Source: Undaria pinnatifida (taxonomy: Eukaryota; Sar; Phaeophyceae; Laminariales; Alariaceae). Taken from it: DNA of 64,000 nucleotides. The position numbers and the translations under genes are program-made. Positions 34,865 to 45,699 of the stretch are shown here, piece after piece (the first letter of the stretch is position 1; each line of letters begins with the position of its first letter). The stretch is taken from positions 13,206,717 to 13,270,716 of the forward strand of contig JABAKD010000028.1 in NCBI GenBank assembly GCA_012845835.1, read 5' to 3'. Below the pieces are notes generated by a model, which was given only the letters and a program-made list of their open reading frames with translations, ran no database searches and had not been told where the DNA came from.

Positions 34865-35040
34865 CCCAGGGGTCGACTTGGGTGGACTCGCGCCCTCGCC
34901 GAAAGCACTGTCTTGGGTGGGCTCGTGCCCCACACCGAAAGCATAGCTTTGGGTGGACTCGAACCCCTCGCCGCAAGCACTGTCTTGGGTAGGCTCGTGC
35001 CCCGCATTGAACATGCTGCCTTGGGCGGGCTCCCTCTCAC
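34865..35040 (+). repeat. 36-bp tandem repeat in the RNase H-integrase linker
   Basis: About five units built on gggt.ggctcg.gcccc...gaa.c.c encode a 12-residue peptide repeat (for example LGGLVPHTESIA, LGRLVPRIEHAA). The period keeps frame. It lies between RNase H and the integrase region. Confidence 0.7.
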
Positions 35041-35779
35041 CTCTACCGCGTTTCACGATTATCGCACACACGAGCCACGTATAAGGATTGAAAGCTTTTC
35101 TGCTTCCCCGGGGAGTTTCGTTGCTCGTGTTTCTGCCTCCGTCGCCACTACCGAAGGCTGTACCGGCCGCGGGTCGATCTCACCTGACGCTGACACCGTT
35201 TTTGCTTCGGTTTTTGCCATACCCATCGAGGGCGGCACGGGCTCCCAGCCCTGGCTGCAGCGACGCCCATCGCACAGCTGACTTATCTATCCCGGCGTTC
35301 TTTACAGGAGACGGTCCTCGCCGCGATCACCGGTTCAACTGTGTCCGTCTCCGCCATGCTTGGCACTCCAACACCTCCGTCGTCGACGACGCGCCGACGA
35401 ACAGCGACAACAACGGGTAATGCACCCCCGCCGTAGATTATGGATTCGGGCCCGGCGGGGCCCCTCGGCCATCTTCCAGACGAGGTACAACCCCGTCGCG
35501 AGTCCCACCGCCGCGGCCGACCCCGTCGACCGCCGCGACCCCTGCTCTTGCCGACTCGCCGGTCCGCACGGTGCCACTACCGTCCGACCGCGACCACGCA
35601 GAGCCTATATGGGAACTCCTCTCTTACGGTACACGCCTTCTCTTGGTGATACGCCGACTGCATATACAAGGTCGGACGCCCTCGGCGACGCTGCTGAGTT
35701 GCGGTTTGCTGATCCCGTCGCGCGTTATTCACATGACGATTGGAAGCGAGAGCAGCACGCTGAGCCGACGCGCCACGCC

Positions 35780-37560
35780 ATGATGAGTTACGTTTCTACC
35801 GGCCGGCCATCGATCCTGCCGCTCGACTTTTTGGCGTGCTACCTCTCGCACAAGCGTCCATCCCTCTCAGACCTCAAGGAGTTGGCGGGCAAGGGTCGAC
35901 TACATGCAACCGATGACGACATCGTCCTACTCGTCCGCAACCCGACACTGCCACCAACAAGGTCTGACAAACCAACTCTGTGGTGCGAGCTGCTTGCTTG
36001 CTAAACGACGAGTCAGTTCGCATCTACGTTACCCTGCTCATGCGCCTTTGGATCATGCAAGCTTGTCACTCGACGGCCTCTTGTCATCTTGGCACCACGC
36101 GCACGTTGTCCATGCTGGAGCGGTTTTACAGGTGGATTGGCGTGAATATGTTCACCCGGTGATGGCTTCGCCACTGCTTGAAGTGCCAGGCGCGGAAAAC
36201 CCCATGGCTGACTGTCCGCTGGCCCATCATCACAATGCCTCTGCCGGAAGGTCCAGGTGCCGCCGTCAGTGTTGGCTACTTCCGCCCCCTTGCAGTCACC
36301 CCACGAGGAAACACCTACATCCTGCTGTTCACCGATCGCTTCAGTCCTCGGGCCGACATATTCTCCGTCACTGCCGCTAAGTTCACCGCGGAGGGTACAG
36401 CCAATATCCTGGTGAACCAATACATCCCCTTGTGGGGGTGCCCGCGCACCATACTCTCGGACAACGGACCCCATTTCTGCTCCAAGCTTTCACAAGCTGT
36501 ATATTAGCTGTTGGGTGTGCACAAGCTTGCTACAAGCTCCTATCATCGCAACTATAACGGGGGCGTTGAGCGGGTAGATCACACTGTGGCCCAAATGCTG
36601 GCTATGGTCGTCAACGAGCGACAGGACGATTGGGACTTGCATCTGCTCCACGTCGAATTCGTTTACAACAATTCAGTCAGCGCGGCGACAGGTCTGGCGC
36701 CTAACGAGGTCTACATGAACAGACTCCCACCACTCCCCCTAACGGTTTTCGACCGCACTGGCGTCGTGGGACACCAGAGTTTGCCCCGTGACCACCTGGC
36801 CTATTGAAAATTGGCCACCGATCGGCAAAAGCGCGCAAAAGACATTGTCCGCGCACACCACGCCCTCACCGTTTCTCGTTTTAACTACATAAACTCCGCC
36901 CTCGCCGACGCACTGCGTCCAGCACTAAACGTCGCTACGGATGGTTGGGCATGGGTGTACGATTCTGCCTATACCATCCGCCAGGGTGTGCAGGCGAACA
37001 CCGACGCCAAGGTACTCAAGGCCAAACTCGCGCTTAACTGGACGGGCCCGTACAAAATTCTGGCAGTCGGTCCCAGCTCCGCCGCCGAGACCCCGGACAG
37101 TTCGCCGCTGGGGAGCAACCTCCTCTATTTGGATCTCCCTTCCGACCTGCCTGGTTCGGACGCTCGTTGGCGTGTGGCCATTGAACGCTTCAAACCCTGC
37201 GCCAACCCCCACGACAGGGAGGACATGCCCAAATACCTACCGGCGGGGTTGACACAGTACGTGCTCAACAACTTTTCCAAGACGTCCCCGCCGTACCACG
37301 TCACTCAAGACGACGTTTCGACTCCCCTCCAACGGCTGGAGTGGAGCAGATCACTGGTCATCACTCGGTACGGGGGCGAGGTGGCGTCTTCGCGGTGCTA
37401 TACAAGACGCATTGGGTGGGAATCTCCCACATCTTACGTTATTGGGCCGGAACCCCGGACAAGCACCGCCAAACCAACCGCCTCCACCGCCGAATGCGGA
37501 TCGGGGCGGTACAGCGTGAGCTCTCCCGCAACAACGGAGAACGTTTCCTAGCGCCGGGCT
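35780..37560 (+). pseudogene. pol: integrase with GPY/F module and chromodomain remnant, mutated
   Basis: A pre-integrase linker (DLKELAGKGRLH, DDDIVLLVRNP) leads to an HHCC zinc-binding region (CHSTASCHLG...HCLKCQARKT, ~36060-36200). The core follows (SVGYFRPL, YILLFTDRFS, TILSDNGPHF, NGGVERVDHT, 36260-36570). The first catalytic Asp (usually SVDYFGPL) is Gly; the second Asp and the Glu are present. Stops interrupt at 36001, 36505 and 36805. The GPY/F module is LNWTGPYKIL (~37040). A chromodomain-like RGRGGVFAVLYKTHWVG is at ~37358-37410, its second half apparently deleted. The enzyme would insert cDNA into chromatin, but this copy is dead. Confidence 0.8.
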
Positions 37561-37624
37561 ACGCCTGTGTTCCCCGCGCCGATTAGCTCCGTCGCTACCA
37601 CGACACAGTACTCCCTAAGGGAGC

Positions 37625-37861
37625 CCACTTTGGTACAAGGGAGACGATGGGTTATGGTGGCTTGGACAAATCAGCGCGAGCATTACCGAGGACAAGGTAT
37701 ACCTGGTCCGCTTTCTGGACGACCCGGGACCGATTAAACTTCCTCTTTCTCCGGCGCGCTACACGATTCTGACGGGAGCCGTACGAGGCTCTTGGTGCTT
37801 GCAACTTCACATCGCCAGTGCGTTCCCTCGGGGAATCCAACGTAACGTAGACGAATCTTGA
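37625..37861 (+). pseudogene. C-terminal tudor-like domain of the gypsy pol
   Basis: An open frame reads KGDDGLWWLGQIS, VYLVRFLDDPGPIKLPL and ARYTILTGAVRGSW, and ends at a TGA at 37859. The W-x-G-x-I...YLVRFLDDPG pattern resembles tudor/agenet-like barrels. The link is by pattern only. Together with the chromodomain remnant it would give the polyprotein two histone-reader-type modules at its end. Confidence 0.45.
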
Positions 37862-38459
37862 GGCTCGGCCATGGTCAGTTGGCTTTCAAGCCGCTACCGC
37901 TCCTCGATATGTCTTCATTTTTTAGAGTTATGAGGTTTGAGCCTTTGTCTTTGGGTTGTTCGTAGTGTCCCGAGGGCCTCTGTCGAGTTTTGGGGCGGTT
38001 CTTTCCATATTTTTTCTTCTGTCCTGCCGAACCCCCTGCTCAGTGCCGGTCCAGGGGTCGGGTAAAACGCCGCTACCTGAGGCGCAGGGCTGTCGCTTTT
38101 CGTCATTGTTCAATTTCGCCCTGCCGAAGCCCTCCCCAGCCCAGAGCCGTGGGGCGACCAGGGTACCCTGTTCACGCGTAACGTGGTACAGGGCTATGTA
38201 TGGGTCTGTGTGTCATCTTTTATCTTTCATGTGTTGTATTTGTTCTACTTTGTTTTTCTCGTCTAAACACTTCCTCCCCTTGCGGGGCTGAAAGGTGTTG
38301 CCACCTTCCATCCCGGGTTTTTGTCGTTTCCTCGTCTAACCCCCCGCCTTGCCGATGGCCCGCGGGAGGTTTTTCGCATCACTTCTGTTTTGTGTTAGCG
38401 CCTGTGTTCTCCTCCATATCGACGAGGGCTCGCCTCGCCATAGTACATTTTCTGTGGTT

Positions 38460-38575
38460 GGTTTGCCGTAGAGCCTTTCCTGCCCCCACCGCCACACCGG
38501 CGGCATGCGGCAAATTTTACAGTCTTTTCTGCCCCCCCCGCCACACCGGCGGCATGCGGCAGGTTTTTCATGAGT
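38460..38575. repeat. ~48-bp tandem duplication in the 3' untranslated region
   Basis: The block ctgcccccaccgccacaccg plus gcggcatgcggca occurs twice (~38480 and ~38528). It contains small palindromes (gccacaccggcggc, gccgcatgcggc-like). No coding region was seen. Confidence 0.7.
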
Positions 38576-38697
38576 AACTATTGCCTTGTTGAAGAGTCTG
38601 CGTTTCTTTCTACAGCTTTTCTTCGCGTGTTCCTGGCTCCATAGCCAGACGTTTAGAGGTGTGGGAGTGGGTTTTGAGGAGTCGCATCTTCGACTCA

Positions 38698-39048
38698 TGG
38701 TCTAGTTCGTAGAACCGGAGTTTCCCCTAATCTCCCATATTTCTGCATATATATTATGCGACTCATCAGGGTGGACTAGTGTTATGGTACGGCCTCGAAA
38801 GGCCTCTAATTATCCGAATTTGAGATCATTTGGATTGGTTTCGTATGATAAGGCTGACGGTTTATATTCAGGAAAGTTAGGAATTAGATCGGAGGCACGT
38901 GCCTCCGATCTCAGAAGCTATCCCGGGCTCTGGTGAAAACGAATAAAGCTACATCTCTACGAAGGAACGAAAGTGGGTACTCTCCGAGGACCCGCTCAAT
39001 TGGCTGACCTGCAGGGGGTACTCTGTGCCCTCCACCTTTAACTTCACA
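38698..39048 (+). repeat. 3' LTR of the NADAR gypsy element
   Basis: 351 bp, TG...CA (tggtctag ... acttcaca). It is full-length relative to the 5' copy and carries the same 26-bp palindrome at 38886-38911. The sequence aataaag at 38941 may be the polyadenylation signal. Confidence 0.85.
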
Positions 39049-39059
39049 CTGGCTTGTTT

Positions 39060-39625
39060 TGCTGCCAGTACGCTAGCATTTCACTTCCTCTACCTTGATG
39101 AAATGCGACTGCTTGGTGCACTCAGACAGTTGGTAGCTCCTTTATTTCTCTCCCCACCGACCTTATGCCGGTGAAGCTTCGTCTTTTTCGTGGTGTTTTA
39201 TTAGTTTTTGTCCGCGACACAGCAGTTATCTTCTTCGTGTTGTTTTGTCTGTGCAATAGGTATTTGTTCCTCTTAAGAACGTATGTATTGTGTTCTTCTT
39301 GCAGCCTTTCCTTTCCGATCTTTTTGCATCACATTCTTCAGAACACCTGTCGTTTGTTTTGCTTCGTTTTTAATTTTTTGATTTTGTCATTTTTCTCATT
39401 GTTTTCTGTATGGTCTAGTCTACTTGTTTTCTTGCTCTTTCGTGCCCGGTACGCTTGCATTTCACTTGCGTTACCTTGATGAATTGGGATTGTTTGGTTT
39501 ACTCTGTTTTACAGTCTGTGACCACATAATTTGTTCATCTCTACGATGAAAAATCAGCACGCGGACGCTGGATGTATTGTTGATGATGTCGTTGGGAAGA
39601 GCGCTTTAATGTGAGGACAACACAC
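39060..39625 (+). repeat. dispersed repeat H, with internal duplication
   Basis: The blocks ggtacgcttgcatttcactt and taccttgatga occur at ~39065-39105 and ~39447-39480. The segment 39440-39620 is the inverted counterpart of 24725-24935. The interval between is T-rich, and the long open frame at 39165-39479 there is compositional. Confidence 0.55.
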
Positions 39626-39669
39626 ACTATTGATACATACAGCAGTCTGTGACTGACCACGAAATTAGA

Positions 39670-39800
39670 GTCGCCGACCTGTATCCTTAATCAGAACACA
39701 CAACCCGTCATATGCGCGATCGGAGTATCACACATAGCTTGCAAAGATGAGTGTCGACAAAATATTCGATCTCACAGATGGAGTGTATCGTAATTTTTAT
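39670..39800 (-). mobile_element. family C terminal fragment
   Basis: It carries gtcgccgacctgtatccttaat, acacaacccgtcatatgcgcgatcgg, cttgcaaagatgagtgtcgac and ctcacagatggagtgtat, the outer ~130 bp of family C in right-end orientation. It lies next to the foldback element at 39858. Confidence 0.65.
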
Positions 39801-39857
39801 AATAATTTGTATCCCTCTAGGATGAAGGGGCAGCACGAATACTAAGGCTAATTCTTA

Positions 39858-41455
39858 TAGAGTCGGATTTGTCAGTCGAAAACGGCCTTTTTCGACTGAC
39901 AGAAGCCCAAATCGGGCTTTCTTAGGCCATTTCTTATGCAGTCGTCGGATTCCGCCAGTCGAAAACGGCCCTTTTCGGCTGGACTTTTTTTCGACTGGAT
40001 TCTTCTGGTCCTTCTTCTTATCGTCAGTCGAGTTGGTTTTATTGTTCTTGTGCTCTTCCTAGAGGCGGTTGGTGTGAGGGAGTACTGCTGTACAGCAGGC
40101 GAAATCGGTTGGCAGCTGTGCTTCGCGCTGTCTCCGCGAGCAACGGCTCGACGAACCTTCGTACCAGCGAGTTGGTGGCTTTGGGCTTCACCGAAAGCCG
40201 CCAACGCTACGTTCGTGGAGTTGCACTCAGCCGAGAGCCGTTAAAGCTACAGCAGGCGCAGCCGTTGTTGGCAGCATGGGATCGCTACCGCGTGCTGCTG
40301 CCGTCGTGTGATACACGCTGCTGGCCAGCGGAACTAGGAATGCGCCACGCTGAGTTGCTGCGAAAAGCAACATCAGGGATAGCCAAGCCAGCGTCAGCGC
40401 CTTGTATGATACTGCAGTGTGGTACTTGGTATGGGTGTGTGGCCGTGTGGCCGTGTGGGTGTGTGTTTGGTGGTGGGATGGGCGATGCGATCAGCTGAAA
40501 AAACTCGTGAAAAACTTTTTCGACTGAGTTTTTCGACGACTGGAGGATCCAGTCGAAAAGGTCGAGTTTTCGACTGGATCCGCTAGTCGGGATTCTCAGT
40601 CGAAAAAAGTTGAGTCAAAAAAGCCCTTTTTTAGCGACTGCGTAAGAAAGCCCGATTTGGGCTTCAGTCTAAAAATACTGTTTTCGACTGACAAATCCGA
40701 CCGCATAAGAAACGGCCTTACGCAGTCGCAAAAAGGCTTTTTCGACTCAGCTTTTTTCGACTGAGAATTCCGACTGGCGGATCCAGTCGAAAAACTCGAC
40801 CTTTTTTCCAGTCGAAAAACTCGACCTTTTCGACTGGATCCTCAAGCCGAAAAACTCAGTCGAAAAAGTTTTACACGTGTTTTTTGAACCGACCGCATCG
40901 CTCATCCCACCACCAAACACACACCCACACGGTCACACGGCCTCACACCCATACCAAGTACCACACTGCAGTATCTTACAAGGCGCTGACGCTGGCTTGG
41001 CTATCTCTGATGTTGCTTTTCGCAGCAACCAGCGTGGCGAATTCCTAGTTTTGCTGGCCAGCAGCGTGTATCACACGACGGCAGCAGCGCGTGGTATTGA
41101 TCCCATGCTGCCAACAACGGCTGCGCCTGCTGTAGCTTTGGCAGCTCTCGGCTGAGTGCAACTCCACGAACGTAGCTTTGGCGGCTTTCGGCTAAGCCCA
41201 AAGCCACCAACTCGCTGGTACGAAGGTTCGTCGAGCCGCTGCTCGCGGAGACAGCGCGAAGCACAGCTGCCTACCGATTTCGCCTGCTGTACAGCAGTAG
41301 TAGTAGTACTCCCTCACACCAACCGCCTCTAGGAAGAGCACAAAAACTACAAAAAAAAGCAACTCGACTGACGATAAGAAGAAGGACCAGAAGAGTCCAG
41401 TCGAAAAGGGCCGTTTTCGACTGGCGGAATCCGACTGCATAAGAAATGGCCTAAT
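39858..41455. mobile_element. foldback element F, copy 2
   Basis: The arms, ~39924-40690 and ~40690-41455, are reverse complements. The ends are ta|ggccatttcttatgcagtcg and its complement |ta, consistent with a TA target. The centre (40500-40870) is a cluster of alternating CAGTCGAAAA/TTTTCGACTG hairpins, often as CAGTCGAAAA...GGATCC... units. An extra module (agtcggatttgtcagtcgaaaacg) lies outside the left end at 39858. No transposase is present. The arms match copy 1 at 2885-4507 closely, so the family is or was mobile. Confidence 0.8.
40109..40498 (+). other. ORF conserved in the arms of the foldback element
   Basis: The frame reads AVSASNGSTNLRTSELVALG, ESRQRYVRGVALSREPLKLQ, QAQPLLAAWDRYRVLLPSC, DTRCWPAELGMRHAELLRKA. 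The opposite arm (minus strand, 41264-41001) and the left arm of copy 1 (in the 2904-3497 frame) keep the same peptide with substitutions and few indels. No known domain was recognised. It may be a captured piece of host gene rather than an active protein. No start context or promoter is evident. Confidence 0.35.
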
Positions 41456-41884
41456 AAGTGTATTATTGGTATCGTTGGGTAGCAAGAACATGATAAAATA
41501 TGATCTACGACCTGGTACATGTAGTAACTGCTGTTCCAGAAATGCAGTCAGTCGTACCTACCTACAGAACAAGGTAGAAAGCTAAATACCAGGTATACCA
41601 GTGCGCATTACACGAGATTATTGAAAGATAAGAGACAAAACTTCGATTTCACAGATAAAGAGTAATTTTATTTCCATAATAAAGACAGGCGAGAATGAAC
41701 AATATGTTGGTGATATAGAGTCTAGACGTACTACCCATTGGCCCACGTAGTCACGTGACTGCGCGGGCCAGTGGGTCGTGCTATATAACCAACAAAATAT
41801 GTGTTTGGGAGTCCGCCAATTGACCCTCACCGACTTCGTGAAAGGGATCTCCGGGGCTCTCAGCTTGGGCCAGTGGGTAGTGCT
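41456..41884. other. no gene; short palindrome near 41740
   Basis: The segment gcccacgtagtcacgtgactgcgcgggc (given as gcccacgtagtcacgtgact and gcgcgggc) around 41742-41770 is partly palindromic, and gccagtggg is repeated at ~41769 and ~41870. No coding region was seen. Confidence 0.35.
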
Positions 41885-42589
41885 ATATTATAAAAATTAA
41901 AATACACTCCAGCTGTGAGATCGAAGATTTCGTCGAAACTCATCTTTGCAAGCTGTGTGTGATACTCCGATCGCGCGCATTACGAGTTGTGTGTCCTCAC
42001 TAAGGAAATAGGTCGGCGACTCCCCTTACAACTACAGTGTAGCTATCAGGGTCAACAGGATGATTTTAGTCAGTCTGTGCGCGGAAACTATAAAACCCGT
42101 TTCTGAGGGGGACAAAATCTGACAGCTGTGAAGGGAAAAGGGGGCCTGGTTTTGATCAAAAGCGAGCGGGTTTGGAGGGGAGCGGGGGGGGGAAGGGAAG
42201 GGGCAATTTGTGCATGTAAGCTATAAATCCTTTCGAGGGGATAAATCTGACCGTTTTGGCATCAGTATATTATTGGGGGCGGGGGGGGGGGGGGGGGGGG
42301 TTGGGCGGGCGGGGGGGGTTTGGGCGGGCGGGGCAGCTCAATATGTGCCTGGAAACTATACATTTTTTTGAGGGGATAAATGTGACAGTTTTGGAAATAA
42401 TACATCAGTTTATCATGTACATCCTGGGGTAAGTCGTACAATCAGTGAGTAAAGAGAGGGTGGAGTGTTCGAGGGGGTGGGGTTGGGATGGGTTGGGGGG
42501 GGAGGGTGGGGGGTGGGGGGGGGGTGGGGGGGCGTGGTGGGGGGGCGGGGGGGGGCGGGAAAGGGCTTTAGGTGAGGGGTTTGTTATAC

Positions 42590-43400
42590 GTGTGGTGCTA
42601 GGTCTAGGCGATGGTGCGGGTGATGGGGAAGAAGGGGGCGTTCGAGGCGGGGGGGGGGGGGGGAACACAGCGGCATGGATGGCTCTCGAAAGATAATGAG
42701 GTGATATCCTGTGCGTGAAGTGTTTATTAATGTGGCGGATTTCGATATTTGGTGGGGCGTTTGAGTAAGAGAGAGGAAGAGGGGGGGGGGGGGGAGAGAT
42801 TTTTAGGAGGTTTAGGTCACAAATAATATTCAAATACACTTCGACTGTGAGATCAAAGATATGTAGCAGCTTGTTATACGCGTGGTGCTAGGTCTAGGCG
42901 ATCGTGCAGGTGGTCGGGAAAGAGGGGGCGTTGGAGGGGGGGGGGGGGGAGGGGGGGGGGGGGGGGGGGGGACACAGCGGCATGGATGGCTCTCGAAAGA
43001 TAATGAGGTGATATCCTGTGCGTGAAGTGTTTATTAATGTGGCGGATTTCGATATTTGGTGGGGCGTTTGAGTAAGGGAGAGCAAGAGGGGGGGGGGGGG
43101 GGGGGGGGGGGATTTTTTAGGAGGTTTAGGTCACAAATAATTTTCAAATACACTTCGGCTGTGAGATCAAAGATATGTAGCAGCTTGTTATACGCGTGGT
43201 GCTAGGTCTAGGCGATCGTGCAGGTGGTCGGGAAAGAGGGGGCGTTGGAGGGGGGGGCGGGGGGGGGGGGGGGGGGATAATTGAAACCTTCGTCATGGAT
43301 GGTCAGAAAGATAATGACGTGGTATCAACTGCGTATAGGTGGTTTATTACTCAGGCCGATTTGATTGTGAGTGGGGCGTTTGGACAGACTAGGCGGAAGG
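42590..43400 (+). repeat. ~290-314-bp tandem units inside the left arm
   Basis: The block gtggtgctaggtctaggcga recurs at 42592, 42882 and 43196. It is followed each time by a G-run, then an acagcggcatggatggctct-type block (attgaaacc..tcatggatggt in the last), and ataatga.gtg.tatc. The unit length differs mainly by G-run length. Confidence 0.8.
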
Positions 43401-43540
43401 GGGGGTGGGGGGGGTGGGGGGGGGGGGGATCGGGGGACGGAGGGGCGGGGGGGGGGGGAAGGGGTGCGGGGTTTGTTATGAAAAAGAGGTCAGTGGAGGG
43501 GGAGGGGAGGGGGGGGGGGGGGGGCGGGACATTTCAATAT

Positions 43541-44040
43541 NNNNNNNNNNNNNNNNNNNNNNNNNNNNNNNNNNNNNNNNNNNNNNNNNNNNNNNNNNNN
43601 NNNNNNNNNNNNNNNNNNNNNNNNNNNNNNNNNNNNNNNNNNNNNNNNNNNNNNNNNNNNNNNNNNNNNNNNNNNNNNNNNNNNNNNNNNNNNNNNNNNN
43701 NNNNNNNNNNNNNNNNNNNNNNNNNNNNNNNNNNNNNNNNNNNNNNNNNNNNNNNNNNNNNNNNNNNNNNNNNNNNNNNNNNNNNNNNNNNNNNNNNNNN
43801 NNNNNNNNNNNNNNNNNNNNNNNNNNNNNNNNNNNNNNNNNNNNNNNNNNNNNNNNNNNNNNNNNNNNNNNNNNNNNNNNNNNNNNNNNNNNNNNNNNNN
43901 NNNNNNNNNNNNNNNNNNNNNNNNNNNNNNNNNNNNNNNNNNNNNNNNNNNNNNNNNNNNNNNNNNNNNNNNNNNNNNNNNNNNNNNNNNNNNNNNNNNN
44001 NNNNNNNNNNNNNNNNNNNNNNNNNNNNNNNNNNNNNNNN
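43541..44040. other. assembly gap, 500 N
   Basis: Exactly 500 N, probably an arbitrary gap size. It is flanked by G-rich sequence on the left and a C-run on the right, the expected failure point inside a long inverted repeat. Confidence 0.99.
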
Positions 44041-44172
44041 CCCCCCCCCCCCCCCCGCCCCCCGCCCCCCGCCTCGAACGCCTCCTTCTTCCCATCACCC
44101 GCACCATCGCCTAGACCTAGCACCACACGTATAACAAACCCCTCACCTAAAGCCCTTCCTTCACCCCCACCT

Positions 44173-44207
<35 letters not shown>

Positions 44208-45009
44208 CCCCGCCCCCGCCCCCACCCCCCACCTCCCCCCCAACCCATCCCAACCCCACCCCCTCGAACACTCCACCCTCTCTTTACTCACTGATTGTAC
44301 GACTTACCCCAGGATATACATGATAAACTGATGTATTATTTCCAAAACCGTCGCATTTATCCCCTCAAAATGTATAGTTTCCAGGCACATATTGAGCTGC
44401 CCCCCCCCGCCCCCCCCCCCCCCCCGCCCCAACCCCCCCCCCCCCCCCCCCCGCCCCCAATAATATACTGGTGCCAAAACCGTCAGATTTATCCCCTCGA
44501 AAGGATTTACAGCTTACATGCACAAGTTGCCCCCTCCCCCCCCCCCCCCTCCAAACCCGCTCGCTTTTGATCATAACCAGGCCCCCACGTCCTTCAAAAC
44601 TCCGCCCCACCCCCCTCACCGGTTATTCGACTTACAAGATTCACTTGATAAAAGGATACATTTCCCTTCACAGCTGTCAGGTTTTGCCCCCCTCAGAAAC
44701 GGGTTTTATAGTTTCCGCGCACAGACTGACTAAAATCATCCTGTTGACCCTGATAGCTACACTGTAGTTGTAAGGGGAGACGCCGACCTATATCCTTAAT
44801 GAGGACACACAACTCGTAATGCGCGCGATCGGAGTATCACACACAGCTTGCAAAGATGAGTTTCGACGAAATCTTCGATCTCACAGCTGGAGTGTATTTT
44901 CATTTTTTATAATAATATCCCCTCCTTTTTTGTTCCGCCCTGTTTGTTTAAACGCCCAACTTAAAATCGAAATCGGCCAGACTAATAAACACCTCTACGC
45001 AGTTGATAT

Positions 45010-45160
45010 CACGTCTTTTTTTTTTTTTTTTTATCCTCCGGCGGATGGGGAAAAATAAAGCTTTACCTCACCACACTTCCACGTATTTTCATACTCGTCG
45101 TGTGTCGATTTAACTCAGTTGCTTTGGCACCCCAACGCTAGCTGGCGCACCCTTCGAGTC
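45010..45160 (+). repeat. dispersed repeat D, copy 3
   Basis: A T-run, then ctccggcggatggggaaaaa, taaagctttacc, cacacttccacgtattttc and acgctagctggcgcaccctt, in the same order as the copy at 2585. It is inserted between two family C segments. Confidence 0.65.
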
Positions 45161-45164
45161 CCAT

Positions 45165-45695
45165 TGTTCCCCTAAAAATAATGTATAGTTTCCACGCACA
45201 GATTGAGCTGCCCCACCCGCCCCCCCCCCCCCCGCCCCCAACCCCCCCCCCTCCCCCTATGGTAGTTTCCACGCACAAGTTGAGCTGCCCAGCCCCCGCC
45301 CCCCTCTCCCTTTCTCTCCCCCCCCCCCCCCCCAACCACGTTCCCTTTGGATCAAAACCAGGCCCCCACGTCCTTCAAACCTCCGCCCTCCCCTCACCGG
45401 TTATTCGGCTTACAGGATTCACTTGATAAACGGATGCATTTCCTTCCACAGCTGTCAGATTTTGTCCCCCTCAGAAACGGGTTTTATAGTTTCCGCGCAC
45501 GGACTGACTAACATCACCCTGTTGACCCTGATATCTACACTTTAGTTGCAAGGGAAGTCGCCGACCTATATCCTTAATGAGGACACACAACCCGTAATAC
45601 GCGCGATCGGAGTATCAAGCACAGCTTGCAAAGATGAGTGTCGACAAAATATTCAATCTCACAGCTGGAGTGTATTTTCATTTTTTATAATATTA
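45165..45695 (-). mobile_element. family C right-end segment
   Basis: C-tract modules (gtttccacgcacagattgagctgcc, cccccacgtccttcaaacctccg, ccccctcagaaacgggtttt) lead to the terminus at ~45670 (tcaatctcacagctggagtg). The left arm is absent, so it is truncated. Confidence 0.65.
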
Positions 45696-45699
45696 TTTG

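Larger units (their letters stand above)
26414..39048 (+). mobile_element. large decayed Ty3/gypsy LTR retrotransposon carrying a NADAR domain
   Basis: The 12.6-kb element is bounded by LTRs at 26414-26690 and 38698-39048 that differ at roughly 18 of ~275 alignable sites, plus a ~74-bp deletion in the 5' LTR. A primer-binding-like tggcgtcgacgagc begins 2 nt after the 5' LTR, and a purine-rich stretch (38660-38683) lies shortly before the 3' LTR. Order: leader with tandem arrays, gag, zinc knuckle, 230-bp repeat, NADAR, RNase H, integrase, chromodomain remnant, tudor-like tail. No RT palm was found. All reading frames are broken. No convincing target duplication was seen. Confidence 0.85.
41885..44925. 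mobile_element. large family C element with poly-G left arm and poly-C right arm
   Basis: The left terminus (tacactccagctgtgagatcgaag, 41899 on) and right terminus (cttcgatctcacagctggagtgta, ~44870-44900) are inverted copies over ~300 bp. Inner modules also mirror each other: gggggacaaaatctgacagctg, ataaatctgaccgttttgg, the cgtacaatcagtgagtaaagagagg stretch and gtgctaggtctaggcgat. Plus-strand G-runs fill the left half and C-runs of up to ~30 the right half. The N gap lies between the arms. Gly- and Pro-rich frames here are artefacts. Confidence 0.75.

Noticed and set aside
43196-44331. Long ORFs of ~200-312 codons across the gap
   Set aside because: They run through 500 N and through poly-G/poly-C tracts; their length is an artefact.
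42260-45350. CRISPR-like array of spaced repeats
   Set aside because: Units are ~290 bp with G-runs, in eukaryotic DNA, with no short direct repeats and spacers.
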